In this document: positions 14,616 through 22,059 of the stretch, in pieces
Position numbering within the stretch: position 1 is the first letter of the stretch
Layout: every line of letters starts with the position of its first letter
IMG/VR virus record: IMGVR_UViG_3300042356_000980
Span: 1 to 33,274 of that record
From: a virus
DNA: 33,274 bases
Direction: 5' to 3' (one strand)
Program-made: the position numbers and the translations under genes
Notes under the pieces: generated by a model
Database searches by the model: none
What the model was told of the DNA's origin: nothing
The model's input: the letters and a program-made list of their open reading frames with translations, nothing else

Positions 14616-14947
14616 TATGACACCTCTTCAAGAGTGAGTTGACGAGCAGGGTACGCAATTGAACCATCATACTCGAGTTGACTGCGTTCAAAGTCTGTAA
14701 GAAAATCGTCTGCTACTTGACCGTAACCGATAATGTATTCGCGATATCCGTCATTGCTTTCTTCGATCTGCTTGCGAAACATTTCGGCTAATTCGTCAAG
14801 CACTTCTTCACTACGACCAGCAGGTCCTAGATCAAACATATAATCGTTGCCACCCTTCATTTTCCAATACTGAGGGCATGAACCTTTACCATCCCAATCG
14901 TGGGCGCCGTAGTTTTCTTCTACTTGGGTAACAATATGTAATTTCAT
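14615..14947 (-). CDS. Small unknown phage protein with its own sigma70-type promoter
   Basis: A 110-residue acidic protein (MKLHIVTQVEENYGAHDWDGKG near the start, then a helix EEVLDELAEMFRKQIEES). No recognised domain. It is the first gene after a near-consensus promoter and has a GGAGC ribosome site, so it likely begins a transcript with the next gene and the ligase. Strong host-type promoters usually mark early phage genes; an early host-directed or replication role is inference. Confidence 0.8.
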   Translation of the reverse strand: MKLHIVTQVEENYGAHDWDGKGSCPQYWKMKGGNDYMFDLGPAGRSEEVLDELAEMFRKQIEESNDGYREYIIGYGQVADDFLTDFERSQLEYDGSIAYPARQLTLEEVS

Positions 14948-14978
14948 TTCAGCTCCTACTTGTTTAGTTTATAGTACT

Positions 14979-15007
14979 ATTATAGCAGTTGGACCATTTC
15001 TGGTCAA
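14979..15007 (-). promoter_or_regulatory. Near-consensus sigma70-type promoter
   Basis: On the minus strand TTGACC (15002-15007) and TATAAT (14979-14984) are separated by exactly 17 bases. The start site would fall near 14972, about 25 bases before the ATG at 14947. The sequence GGTTGACCAGAAATG and the bases GCTATAAT are identical to those at 15303-15331, so the two promoters are copies of one design. Confidence 0.88.
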
Positions 15008-15012
15008 CCAAC

Positions 15013-15273
15013 TCAACTATTAACCGTGGCAAACGGACTTAGTTCTTCCTGTTGTTTATTGGCAACAAAATCAAAGGCATATTCACCGGTGTCACCAATT
15101 GGGCTTACTTGCACACTACCCAGGCCAAACTGTTTAGATAATGTATGGAATACTGTGCGAGCTTGTGCTTCGGTAATAGTTCTCACAAACAAGGTACCAT
15201 TGTAAAACTCTGTTGTTACAGGCTCGTTTGTAAGAGTTATCTTAACCAACTGATCTACTAAAGTATTAAACAT
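15013..15273 (-). CDS. Small unknown phage protein, promoter-proximal
   Basis: An 86-residue protein with alternating strands and one helix (LFVRTITEAQARTVFHTLSKQFG), no membrane or signal segment, and an unstructured acidic end. No family recognised. It has a consensus promoter and an AAGGAG site eight bases before the ATG. It is followed by a second copy of the same promoter rather than by a shared transcript alone, suggesting the phage needs both small proteins independently and in quantity. Confidence 0.8.
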   Translation of the reverse strand: MFNTLVDQLVKITLTNEPVTTEFYNGTLFVRTITEAQARTVFHTLSKQFGLGSVQVSPIGDTGEYAFDFVANKQQEELSPFATVNS

Positions 15274-15302
15274 ATCTGCTCCTTATTATTCACTATACAA
15301 AC

Positions 15303-15331
15303 ATTATAGCAAATCGGGCATTTCTGGTCAA
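15303..15331 (-). promoter_or_regulatory. Near-consensus sigma70-type promoter (second copy)
   Basis: On the minus strand TTGACC (15326-15331), a 17-base spacer and a perfect TATAAT (15303-15308). The start site would be about 22 bases before the ATG at 15273. It sits just after the terminator at 15361-15377, so it opens a new transcription unit. Confidence 0.9.
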
Positions 15332-15360
15332 CCAAAAGAGGTGTTGTATTTTTGCCACAG

Positions 15361-15377
15361 AAAAAGGGCATTAGCCC
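15361..15377 (-). terminator. Short intrinsic terminator at the end of the secreted-protein gene
   Basis: A GGGC-TAAT-GCCC stem-loop followed directly by five T on the minus strand. The TAA in the loop is the stop codon of the gene at 15371-15766. The stem is only four pairs, but its placement right before a fresh promoter supports a real transcript end. Confidence 0.55.
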
Positions 15378-15766
15378 CAAGTTCTGTAGTATGCTTCTAA
15401 CGCCCGTTTGCGAGCTAACAACAATCTAAGTTTTACTTCGTCGGATAAGTCATCGTGTACCTGACCAGTTTGATTGACCAGTTCTGGTCGCCGGTAACCA
15501 ATCTGTAGGTCTGGTGCTTCATCATAGTAATCGGTATCATCTTCGTTTAAGAATAACCGGGCTATGGGTTGATGAGTTTTAGCGAGGTGTATTCGTGCTC
15601 GGGGTTTTATGATGGTTACACGGACCCGATCTACGGGTGTCACAATTCGGGCAACATACTCGGAGGGAGGCGTCTCCTCGTAGTCCGGCTGAGCCAAACT
15701 TGGCTGGCTTGTTATCGCGGCCATTAGTAACAGTATTAAGTGTGAACATTGAAATCTCCTTAGCAT
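15371..15766 (-). CDS. Small exported protein, unknown function
   Basis: A 131-residue protein with a signal peptide (about residues 1-25, LILLLMAAITSQPSLA-QP). The mature part is charged, with several Asp/Glu/Tyr clusters (DDTDYYDEAPD) and a basic helical end (EVKLRLLLARKRALEAYY). It has no cysteine in the mature part and no known domain. It has an AAGGAG ribosome site and follows the tail gene group. Periplasmic location is predicted; function unknown. Confidence 0.75.
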   Translation of the reverse strand: MLRRFQCSHLILLLMAAITSQPSLAQPDYEETPPSEYVARIVTPVDRVRVTIIKPRARIHLAKTHQPIARLFLNEDDTDYYDEAPDLQIGYRRPELVNQTGQVHDDLSDEVKLRLLLARKRALEAYYRTWG

Positions 15767-15814
15767 ACTATATTAACGCTTAGGAGTTAGATTAAGTTGA
15801 CAGGTCTGGTAAAA

Positions 15815-17023
15815 TTAAATTTTAATTTGAGGTAATGCTTGAGCCACAGTGTAAACACTAGAAATTAAATTGGCTTCGGTTGGAGCAGGATTTGGTATTA
15901 ATGGTATGTCGCTTTGGGTCAAAATTCCAGCTTCATTCAGTGTGGCATTATTTTGACCTTGACGCATGACTGCAATAATACTTTGGCCGCCCACACTACC
16001 GTACACTACATTGGCACTGGCGGTACTAATGGTGGGTGTCAGACTTATAGTTATGGTTCCGCTTCCAGAGCTGATGGCTGTGGCTGTGGATCCCACTGGT
16101 ATTCCGGGCCCACTCACCGTGTTACCGACCGTGGTCACTCCGGTAAATGTGCTGACCGAACTTATGGTCTTATTGCCCAACACTATAGTTCCAGTAAATG
16201 GATTATAATCAGCCACGGCTTCAAGATATTGACAGGTTCCACCTTGTTGAATGTCTTGCCCATAACTGGGTAAACTCATTGTAAAACTAAAGACAGCCGT
16301 TTGACTATTGGCCGTCAAATTTGCAAAATAATCACCAAATCGAAGTCCGGCTCGATACTGTAAATCTTGTTCATTACCCATCTGCTGACAGATATTGGCA
16401 AAATTACTGTTCATTTTGGTTGTTTGTGTGGGGTATGCGGCAACCAATGTACTGCATTCGGCCCGCAATGCTGTAATAATTCCAGCAATAGCTGCATTAC
16501 GAGCATCGGCTGCCGTAGCATATATTCTGTAGTCACCGGCTCCTAGTCCGCTAGGAACAATACAGGCCCACCCCAGATATTCAGGTAGAGTTGGTGGATA
16601 AGCCGGATTTGGAATATGATAATCGTATGCACCACTCATAACATTAATTACGTTTTGATAACCACCTTGCAATGTTGTAGTATTCATTGTGGCCAACTGT
16701 GTAGCGGCTGCGGCAATGTTTCCGGCTGTAACCCATCCAGCGGCAGTTCCTAAACAGTCCATGGTTGTGATACTGCCGCACGGACCAGTACCTAGTCCTA
16801 GTTGACTTAACAAATAAGTTTTTGTGGCAGGAGTAACTGCCCTTGTTTGTTGATTAATTGCTGGCAGACCTTTGTTGGTGTTCTGTGCTATAATTGTAGC
16901 GGCCAGAGTCTGCAACGACATGTTTGGTACACCTGTGATTTGTTGCAAAGACACGTACAAGGCCTTGTTGGCCAAGGCCAAATCGCTGGGTATGATTTGA
17001 CTTAGTCTATCGTAGGCTATCAT
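15815..17023 (-). CDS. Probable tail/baseplate structural protein, downstream half
   Basis: A 402-residue Ala/Thr/Gln-rich protein without signal peptide or membrane segments. Residues 1-240 are mainly helical (ALANKALYVSLQQITGV, NVINVMSGAYDYHIPNP). At about 275-345 comes a beta-rich Gly/Ser/Thr module (VGNTVSGPGIPVGSTATAIS) of the kind often found in phage fibres. A short conserved-looking end follows. It starts by an ATGA overlap with the 340-residue gene and lies two genes downstream of PAAR, so it is likely part of the tail tip or baseplate. Its first residues read like a continuation of the 340-residue protein. Structural role is inferred from context and composition. Confidence 0.72.
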   Translation of the reverse strand: MIAYDRLSQIIPSDLALANKALYVSLQQITGVPNMSLQTLAATIIAQNTNKGLPAINQQTRAVTPATKTYLLSQLGLGTGPCGSITTMDCLGTAAGWVTAGNIAAAATQLATMNTTTLQGGYQNVINVMSGAYDYHIPNPAYPPTLPEYLGWACIVPSGLGAGDYRIYATAADARNAAIAGIITALRAECSTLVAAYPTQTTKMNSNFANICQQMGNEQDLQYRAGLRFGDYFANLTANSQTAVFSFTMSLPSYGQDIQQGGTCQYLEAVADYNPFTGTIVLGNKTISSVSTFTGVTTVGNTVSGPGIPVGSTATAISSGSGTITISLTPTISTASANVVYGSVGGQSIIAVMRQGQNNATLNEAGILTQSDIPLIPNPAPTEANLISSVYTVAQALPQIKI

Positions 17024-18042
17024 ACAGTCGAACTCAATACATAGGGCGGTAAACTTTGCACCAGATTGGTGTTGACTGACCCTTGAGTATTGGTGTAGAT
17101 CGCCCGAGATCCATTTTTGGTATTCACTGTCAAGGTTTGAAAACTATTGGGGAATAATTTAACAGGATTTAACAAATCAGCCATGGTAGTTAATCCTGTG
17201 GTTGTTACTCCCATCAGTTGTAAAATCTGTGTAAGTGCGTCACCGGTAATTTGCGTCATGGCCAGGTACATGGTTTTTTGTACAGAATCGCTAACCGTGG
17301 CTTGTGGATCATCTAAACTAATAACAACATCCGATGGTACTCCTGCACCAACGAATGTTAATGACACTACCGGAACGGTTCCGACTATATTGACAATTTG
17401 TTTCATTAGCGCCAGAGGACTGCCAAGGTTTCCAAGGTCATCTAAATTCCATAACTGTCCCAAATTACTCAAATCCTGGCCAAATGCTTCGGTAGCTAAA
17501 TTTACCGTGGTAATATCACCGGTGGTCATGTTATCCGTGGTCGAGAATGTATCACACAAATAAGTGTCCGAATTACAGGCACTAATAATAAATTGATTGG
17601 CCAACTGCTCGTAAGCTACACAAGCAGCCAAAATTTGTGCAAACCGACTGAAATCCCAATTGGTTGATAAACCAGTTGGGCTACCTAGATACAGATTGGC
17701 CTTGGTATTAATTATACCTGTAAGTCCAGGTGGATAGGTTACGTTGCTGAATGTTCCTAAATTCAAATAGACTTGCGGAATACTGTCGCCGAGTGCAGAA
17801 CAAGTATTACTGGCAATATTAGCTAGAGCATTGGCATTGGCCGTAGTAATACCACCAGTGCCAGCAACGGCCTGGGTCTGCATGGTGATCCATGTGCTAA
17901 TTAGACTTTGACTGGTATAACTACTGACTGAATTGGTCAAGACCGGACTGACTCTAAGACCTTGATTTTGTAACACATAGTTGGTAGTGGTTAGTTGTAA
18001 GGGGCTTAGGGTACTAGGATAGTTATCGTAAATCGAAGCCAC
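17020..18042 (-). CDS. Probable tail/baseplate structural protein, upstream half
   Basis: A 340-residue protein rich in Asn, Thr, Leu and Gln. The start is a GTG at 18042, chosen because AGGAGG stands before it inside the end of the PAAR gene. No signal peptide or membrane helix. It has helical stretches (FAQILAACVAYEQLANQFI) and a helical segment near the end (KTMYLAMTQITGDALTQILQLMGV) resembling the start of the next protein (NKALYVSLQQITGV). The immediate PAAR neighbour suggests a spike- or baseplate-associated component. It overlaps the next gene as ATGA, and the two may together correspond to one longer chain in related phages. Confidence 0.72.
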   Translation of the reverse strand: MASIYDNYPSTLSPLQLTTTNYVLQNQGLRVSPVLTNSVSSYTSQSLISTWITMQTQAVAGTGGITTANANALANIASNTCSALGDSIPQVYLNLGTFSNVTYPPGLTGIINTKANLYLGSPTGLSTNWDFSRFAQILAACVAYEQLANQFIISACNSDTYLCDTFSTTDNMTTGDITTVNLATEAFGQDLSNLGQLWNLDDLGNLGSPLALMKQIVNIVGTVPVVSLTFVGAGVPSDVVISLDDPQATVSDSVQKTMYLAMTQITGDALTQILQLMGVTTTGLTTMADLLNPVKLFPNSFQTLTVNTKNGSRAIYTNTQGSVNTNLVQSLPPYVLSSTV

Positions 18043-18043
18043 G

Positions 18044-18343
18044 TTATGCTCCTCCTAGGATAACGTCAAGGCTACCAGTTACTCTAGGATGTCCACAGGT
18101 ATCCACACTAGGCCAGGTAGCAATTGGCACTCCGTTGACTAGCACAGTACCAGGTTTAAATTGAAGATGAGCTACACAATGAACATATTGACCAGGGCCG
18201 CCGCAGGGCGGATGGGGTGTTACCGGTGCTCCTACTATAGCAATAGGACGATTATTGACTAGTACCGTAGGGTCGCATCCAGCTATAGTGACTAGACCGC
18301 CGCCAGTATTAGCATCACCTAATCTAACTACACCCTGTGGCAT
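18044..18343 (-). CDS. PAAR-domain tail spike tip protein
   Basis: A 99-residue PAAR-repeat protein, the sharp metal-binding cone capping the spike of contractile tails. Pro-Ala-Ala-Arg-type features are present: MPQGVVRLGDANTGGG at the start, VLVNNRPIAIVGAPVTPHPPCG, and VLVNGVPIATWPSVDTCGHP. Several His/Cys residues could hold the tip metal ion. Full family length. It is followed by two large tail proteins, which supports a contractile-tailed phage. Confidence 0.92.
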   Translation of the reverse strand: MPQGVVRLGDANTGGGLVTIAGCDPTVLVNNRPIAIVGAPVTPHPPCGGPGQYVHCVAHLQFKPGTVLVNGVPIATWPSVDTCGHPRVTGSLDVILGGA

Positions 18344-18346
18344 TGT

Positions 18347-18649
18347 TTATCCCATTAAGATTTTACTATTGCGTACTGGTTTGATGCCAGTGGTTGCTTC
18401 TAAGTAGTGATCAGCAACTTCTTCTCGAGTCTGACAAATCATTGCTACTGCTGTTTTATTTATAGTGATATTTTCCTTGGGATTTCCGGTAAACATGGTA
18501 AAAATCAATTGAATGCCTTTATCGCTAGGAATAGCACTCAATGGCTGTGTAACCACATAATGATCCGGGTTATCTTCAACTGTTTTGGCCACCAGTTCGT
18601 CGGCGTTGGTTAATTTAAAGGTATAAACTTTGTTTAATTCTATTTTCAT
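18347..18649 (-). CDS. Small beta-rich protein, possibly Sm-like
   Basis: A 100-residue protein predicted to be mostly beta with a C-terminal helix. The order KVYTFKLTNADELVAKTVED, YVVTQPLSAI, IQLIFTMF, ENITINKTAVAMICQT resembles an Sm/Hfq-like five-strand barrel (strand, turn with D/E-L-V-A-K, strands, final valine-rich strand). No decisive motif is present, so this is a shape-based guess. The ATG overlaps the methyltransferase stop (ATGA) with GGAG upstream. Confidence 0.75.
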   Translation of the reverse strand: MKIELNKVYTFKLTNADELVAKTVEDNPDHYVVTQPLSAIPSDKGIQLIFTMFTGNPKENITINKTAVAMICQTREEVADHYLEATTGIKPVRNSKILMG

Positions 18650-19248
18650 GCGGTCTCCAGTGAGTGTTTTTGTATGGCCATTTGGTAACCTACTCCGGTT
18701 ACTGTAAATCTCCGAATAAAGGTATTCATAAAGGCATCAATGGCGGCTTTGGGTCGATCTAAATGATCAGGTGCGTGGTCCCAAAAATAATCATCAAACA
18801 ACATAATTCCGCCCGGTTTAAGTAGACCCCAACACATGCAGGCATCGGTCATGGCAGCTTCTCCGGTATGATTACCGTCTACATAGATAAAATCATATTG
18901 TGCGCCAGTGCCAATTAACATGGCCAATGCTTGATAAGAAGTATGCGGTACTACATTAACTGTTTGCGTGGGTTTTTTTGAAAGATTAACATTGCGATTA
19001 AATCTAGCTTCTAATTCGGAGTCTTTAAGATTGTCTGGATCGTTGCGTACATCATCTATGCCAGTGAATGGATCAATGCAGGTAATGGTACCTGTATTTT
19101 TTAACATGTTTTCCAGCATCCAACAAGTGGCCCGACCTTCAAACGATCCAATTTCTAAAATAGATTCAACACGGCCAAGTCTTTTTTTAATGTCTGCAAA
19201 ATTTGTGGTGTTGTGTGTAAACCAATCTACTGTCCAAATATGTTCCAT
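18646..19248 (-). CDS. Class I SAM-dependent methyltransferase
   Basis: A 200-residue Rossmann methyltransferase of the Methyltransf_24 type. Motif I is at about 30-38 (ILEIGSFEG), followed by CIDPFTG (strand 2), YDFIYVDGNHTGEAAMTD (the acidic DGNH loop) and LLKPGGIMLFDDYFWD. This family usually methylates small molecules or sugars, and the DGNH/DD pattern is like that of metal-dependent O-methyltransferases. The substrate is unknown; modification of nucleotides, glycans or virion parts is possible. An AGGA ribosome site precedes the ATG. Confidence 0.88.
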   Translation of the reverse strand: MEHIWTVDWFTHNTTNFADIKKRLGRVESILEIGSFEGRATCWMLENMLKNTGTITCIDPFTGIDDVRNDPDNLKDSELEARFNRNVNLSKKPTQTVNVVPHTSYQALAMLIGTGAQYDFIYVDGNHTGEAAMTDACMCWGLLKPGGIMLFDDYFWDHAPDHLDRPKAAIDAFMNTFIRRFTVTGVGYQMAIQKHSLETA

Positions 19249-19254
19249 GCGTTC

Positions 19255-19476
19255 CTAAGATAAGTGTTGTCGGAGTTCAGTGAATCCGCCTATATAATTA
19301 TCGTCTAGAAAGATCTGCGGTAAAGTTCTTGCGTCGGGCACTGCCGCTAATAGTTGATCTTTGGTCCAATCGGTACTAACATTACGTTCTTCAAACTCAA
19401 TGCCTTTTAATTTTAATAAGTTCTTGGCCTGCACACAAAACGGACAAGAATTTTTACTCCATACGATGGCTTTCAT
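19255..19476 (-). CDS. Glutaredoxin
   Basis: A 73-residue glutaredoxin with the dithiol active site C11-P-F-C14, the conserved TLPQIF (cis-Pro) and the GGFTEL glutathione-binding turn. It most likely reduces the phage ribonucleotide reductase encoded nearby, the role of T4 NrdC. The short size is normal for phage/NrdH-like forms. It lies between the Cys-rich mini-gene (and nrdB) and the methyltransferase. Confidence 0.94.
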   Translation of the reverse strand: MKAIVWSKNSCPFCVQAKNLLKLKGIEFEERNVSTDWTKDQLLAAVPDARTLPQIFLDDNYIGGFTELRQHLS

Positions 19477-19488
19477 TGTATTCTTCTT

Positions 19489-19656
19489 TTATAGTATTAC
19501 TGCTATTTTATTTTCTTGTACTAACAAATCTCTAATCTGTGTGCATTCAAACTGATATTCACATTCACGATTTGATTGATGATATGTTGCTAACAGTGAG
19601 CAAAACTGACCACATTGTGTATTTTCAAATGGACAACTATTGCATTTTTGATTCAT
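19489..19656 (-). CDS. 55-residue Cys-rich protein between nrdB and glutaredoxin
   Basis: A short gene filling most of the gap between nrdB and glutaredoxin. The ATG at 19656 has an AGAAG-type ribosome site. The product begins MNQKCNSCPFENTQCGQFC and has six Cys (5, 8, 15, 19, 32, 38) in the order C-x2-C-x6-C-x3-C-x12-C-x5-C, with no membrane segment. The pattern suggests a zinc- or Fe-S-binding mini-domain or disulphide redox partner. Its place among nrdB, glutaredoxin and iscS supports a redox or cluster role, but I do not recognise a named family. Confidence 0.78.
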   Translation of the reverse strand: MNQKCNSCPFENTQCGQFCSLLATYHQSNRECEYQFECTQIRDLLVQENKIAVIL

Positions 19657-19668
19657 AATATTTTCTTC

Positions 19669-20769
19669 TTATAAGTTTGGTAATGCGTCGTAGTCCAGGG
19701 TGTCGCCCATGACTCCAATTACATAGTTGGTTGATTCTGATTCTTGTAGGGCTGTTTGTTTATTGCTGGTGTTGACATGTTTGTTAAACCAAGGAATTGG
19801 GGTTGTCCTTGGTGCTGGAGTTTGATACTTGATCCCAATCTCTTTAAGTGCGCCAACAGCGGTGTAGTCAACAAAATCTTTGAGAATGTTTGCGTTGAGA
19901 CCAATCACAGGACCTTTATTAAACAAATAGTCTGCCCATTGTTTTTCTTCACGTATAACGTCCAGGTACATTTGATATACTTCTGCTTCACACTCTACCT
20001 TGGCACGAGCAAAGCGTGGATCTTCTTTGACCACTTGATTGATCAACCATGCTGTCCAGTCCTTGTGCAGGATTTCATCTTGCAAGATCAATTGAATAAT
20101 ATTACCGTTGCCAATGAAGATACGATTCTCAACCATAGCTAGACTTGTGGCAAACGATACCATAAAACGGAATGCTTCCAGACCGTAGCTGGCGTTGAGT
20201 GCTAACCAGATGGCATTGATGTGATGCTTTTCATCAAAATCCTCAAGCAACTCTTTACGACAGTTGATCATATGCAGACGATCATAGTAAAGGCCAATAC
20301 TTGATGCCATTCCTACAATCTCTTGGATATCGTGAATCTTGTTAAACTCGTCCTTAGGCACGTTGTAGATGTTACGAATGATATGACTGTAACTACGCGA
20401 GTGAATATTTGTTTCAAAGAAACCCCAGTTATACATCAAGGCTTCAAGTTCAGGAATACTACACACAGGCGTAAACACTTGTGTGGGGCCGCGTCCTTGT
20501 AAACTGTCTAGGGCTGTTTGACGTAGCAAGTTACTGGTAAAGATATGGCGAACTGTGTCTGTGGCTTCCTTAAAGTCGTTGGCATCCTTGGTCAGACTAA
20601 TCTCTTCTGGAACCCAAAAGAATCCTCTAGCTTCTGCTTCAAACTTTGTCAGCTTGTTATACTTTGCTTCTTCGAAGCGTTGAATAGTAACTGGCCCTGC
20701 TGGATCCAAGAACATCTTGCGATGTAAGTAATCTGTTTTTGTACCTAGGTTGTATTGTGCTTGACTCAT
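19669..20769 (-). CDS. nrdB: Ribonucleotide reductase small (radical) subunit, class Ia
   Basis: A 366-residue R2 subunit that holds the di-iron tyrosyl radical for dNTP synthesis. Ligands and radical residue in order: D88 (LDSLQGR), E119 and H123 (ETNIHSRSY), radical Tyr127, E198 (YGLEAFRF), E232 and H235 (DEILH). In E. coli the middle pair is E-x2-H; here there is one more residue between them. The C-terminus carries the usual subunit-binding acidic tail. It is preceded by iscS and nrdA and followed by the Cys-rich gene and glutaredoxin, a complete dNTP module. Its ATG is at the end of a 15-codon reading frame that may be only fortuitous. Confidence 0.95.
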   Translation of the reverse strand: MSQAQYNLGTKTDYLHRKMFLDPAGPVTIQRFEEAKYNKLTKFEAEARGFFWVPEEISLTKDANDFKEATDTVRHIFTSNLLRQTALDSLQGRGPTQVFTPVCSIPELEALMYNWGFFETNIHSRSYSHIIRNIYNVPKDEFNKIHDIQEIVGMASSIGLYYDRLHMINCRKELLEDFDEKHHINAIWLALNASYGLEAFRFMVSFATSLAMVENRIFIGNGNIIQLILQDEILHKDWTAWLINQVVKEDPRFARAKVECEAEVYQMYLDVIREEKQWADYLFNKGPVIGLNANILKDFVDYTAVGALKEIGIKYQTPAPRTTPIPWFNKHVNTSNKQTALQESESTNYVIGVMGDTLDYDALPNL

Positions 20770-20831
20770 AATTGTTCTTCTTTTTTTAGTTTTACATCAT
20801 TCCATAATTTCATATTATTAGTGCCTTTATG

Positions 20832-22052
20832 TCAATGGCTGGCCCACTGTATAGTGTCCAGGTCAATGCCGTCTTTGTACATTTCCCAAAGTGGACTTAG
20901 TTCTCTTAGGCCAGCAATCTTGCGTTGAATCAATTCAATGGCAAAGTCTATTTCCAATTCAGTGGTGTATCGTCCCAGAGTAAAGCGTATACTGCTGTGT
21001 GCTAGTTCGTCATTGCGACCCAGAGCTCGCAGCACATAACTGGGTTCAAGGCTGGCGGATGTACAAGCAGATCCTGAACTCACTGCCAGTTGTTTTAAGG
21101 CCATGATCATGCTTTCGCCTTCGACATAGTTAAAACTGATGTTGAGGTTGTGAGGAACACGTTGATCCATGTCACCATTGACGTACACCTGCTCAATTTC
21201 TTGCAGACCTGACAACAATCTGTCACGCAACATACCTATACGTGCAGTTTCTATTTGCATGTGTACTTTGGCCAGCCTAAATGATTCGCCCATGCCAACA
21301 ATTTGATGGACGGCTAGTGTTCCAGAGCGCATACCGCGCTCATGACCACCACCATGAATCTGAGCCTCAATCCGAATACGGGGCTTACGCCGCACAAATA
21401 ATGCGCCAATGCCTTTTGGACCATAAGTCTTATGAGCACAAAAGCTCATTAAATCTACCTTAAGTGTTTGTAGGTCAATCTCTACCTTACCGGTTGCTTG
21501 TGCGGCATCTACATGAAGAATCACACCACGTTTACGACAGAATTCACCAATGCGAGGAATGTCTTGAATAACACCAATCTCATTATTTACAAACATCACC
21601 GAAACTAAAATAGTATCCGGGCGCACAGTCGATTGAAATACTTCAAAATCAATTAGCCCATCAGACAATACATCCAGGTAAGTTACTTCAAACCCTTCAC
21701 GCTCGAGCTCACGGCAAGCATCCAACACCGCCTTGTGCTCGGTTTTTACTGTGATGATGTGCTTGCCTTTTTCCTTATAGAAATGAGCAGCACCTTTAAT
21801 GGCCAAGTTATTGCTTTCGGTGGCGCCACTTGTCCAAACAATTTCTCTTGGATCAGCACCGACCAATTTAGCCACTTCGTTTCTGGCATTTTCAACAGCC
21901 TCTTCGGCACTCCAGCCATAGGCATGACTGCGTGATGCAGGATTTCCAAACTGCTCACGCATGAATGGAATCATAGCATCTACTACTAGTGGATCCATAG
22001 GTGTAGTTGAACTGTAATCTAAATATACTGGAAATTTTGCGTAATCTATCAT
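20832..22052 (-). CDS. iscS: Cysteine desulphurase IscS
   Basis: A 406-residue PLP enzyme that takes sulphur from cysteine as a persulphide for Fe-S clusters and tRNA thiolation. PLP lysine is K208 ([10 protein letters not shown]) and the mobile catalytic Cys is C330 ([10 protein letters not shown]). The [12 protein letters not shown] and EMYKDGIDL stretches match group I IscS to the C-terminus, the part that docks IscU. I start at the ATG at 22052; a longer frame overlaps nrdA. There is no clear Shine-Dalgarno, so coupling to nrdA is likely. Similarity to bacterial chromosomal IscS is so close by eye that recent acquisition from a proteobacterium is likely. It lies between nrdA and nrdB, 7 kb from iscU/iscA. 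Confidence 0.95.
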   Translation of the reverse strand: MIDYAKFPVYLDYSSTTPMDPLVVDAMIPFMREQFGNPASRSHAYGWSAEEAVENARNEVAKLVGADPREIVWTSGATESNNLAIKGAAHFYKEKGKHIITVKTEHKAVLDACRELEREGFEVTYLDVLSDGLIDFEVFQSTVRPDTILVSVMFVNNEIGVIQDIPRIGEFCRKRGVILHVDAAQATGKVEIDLQTLKVDLMSFCAHKTYGPKGIGALFVRRKPRIRIEAQIHGGGHERGMRSGTLAVHQIVGMGESFRLAKVHMQIETARIGMLRDRLLSGLQEIEQVYVNGDMDQRVPHNLNISFNYVEGESMIMALKQLAVSSGSACTSASLEPSYVLRALGRNDELAHSSIRFTLGRYTTELEIDFAIELIQRKIAGLRELSPLWEMYKDGIDLDTIQWASH

Positions 22053-22059
22053 TATTATA

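Noticed and set aside
20769-20814. A 15-codon reading frame just before nrdB as a leader peptide
   Set aside because: No regulatory codon run or attenuator hairpin; most likely chance.
20770-20840. TTGACA upstream of nrdB as a promoter
   Set aside because: The hexamer is formed by the last codons and stop of iscS, and no acceptable -10 box lies 16-18 bases away.
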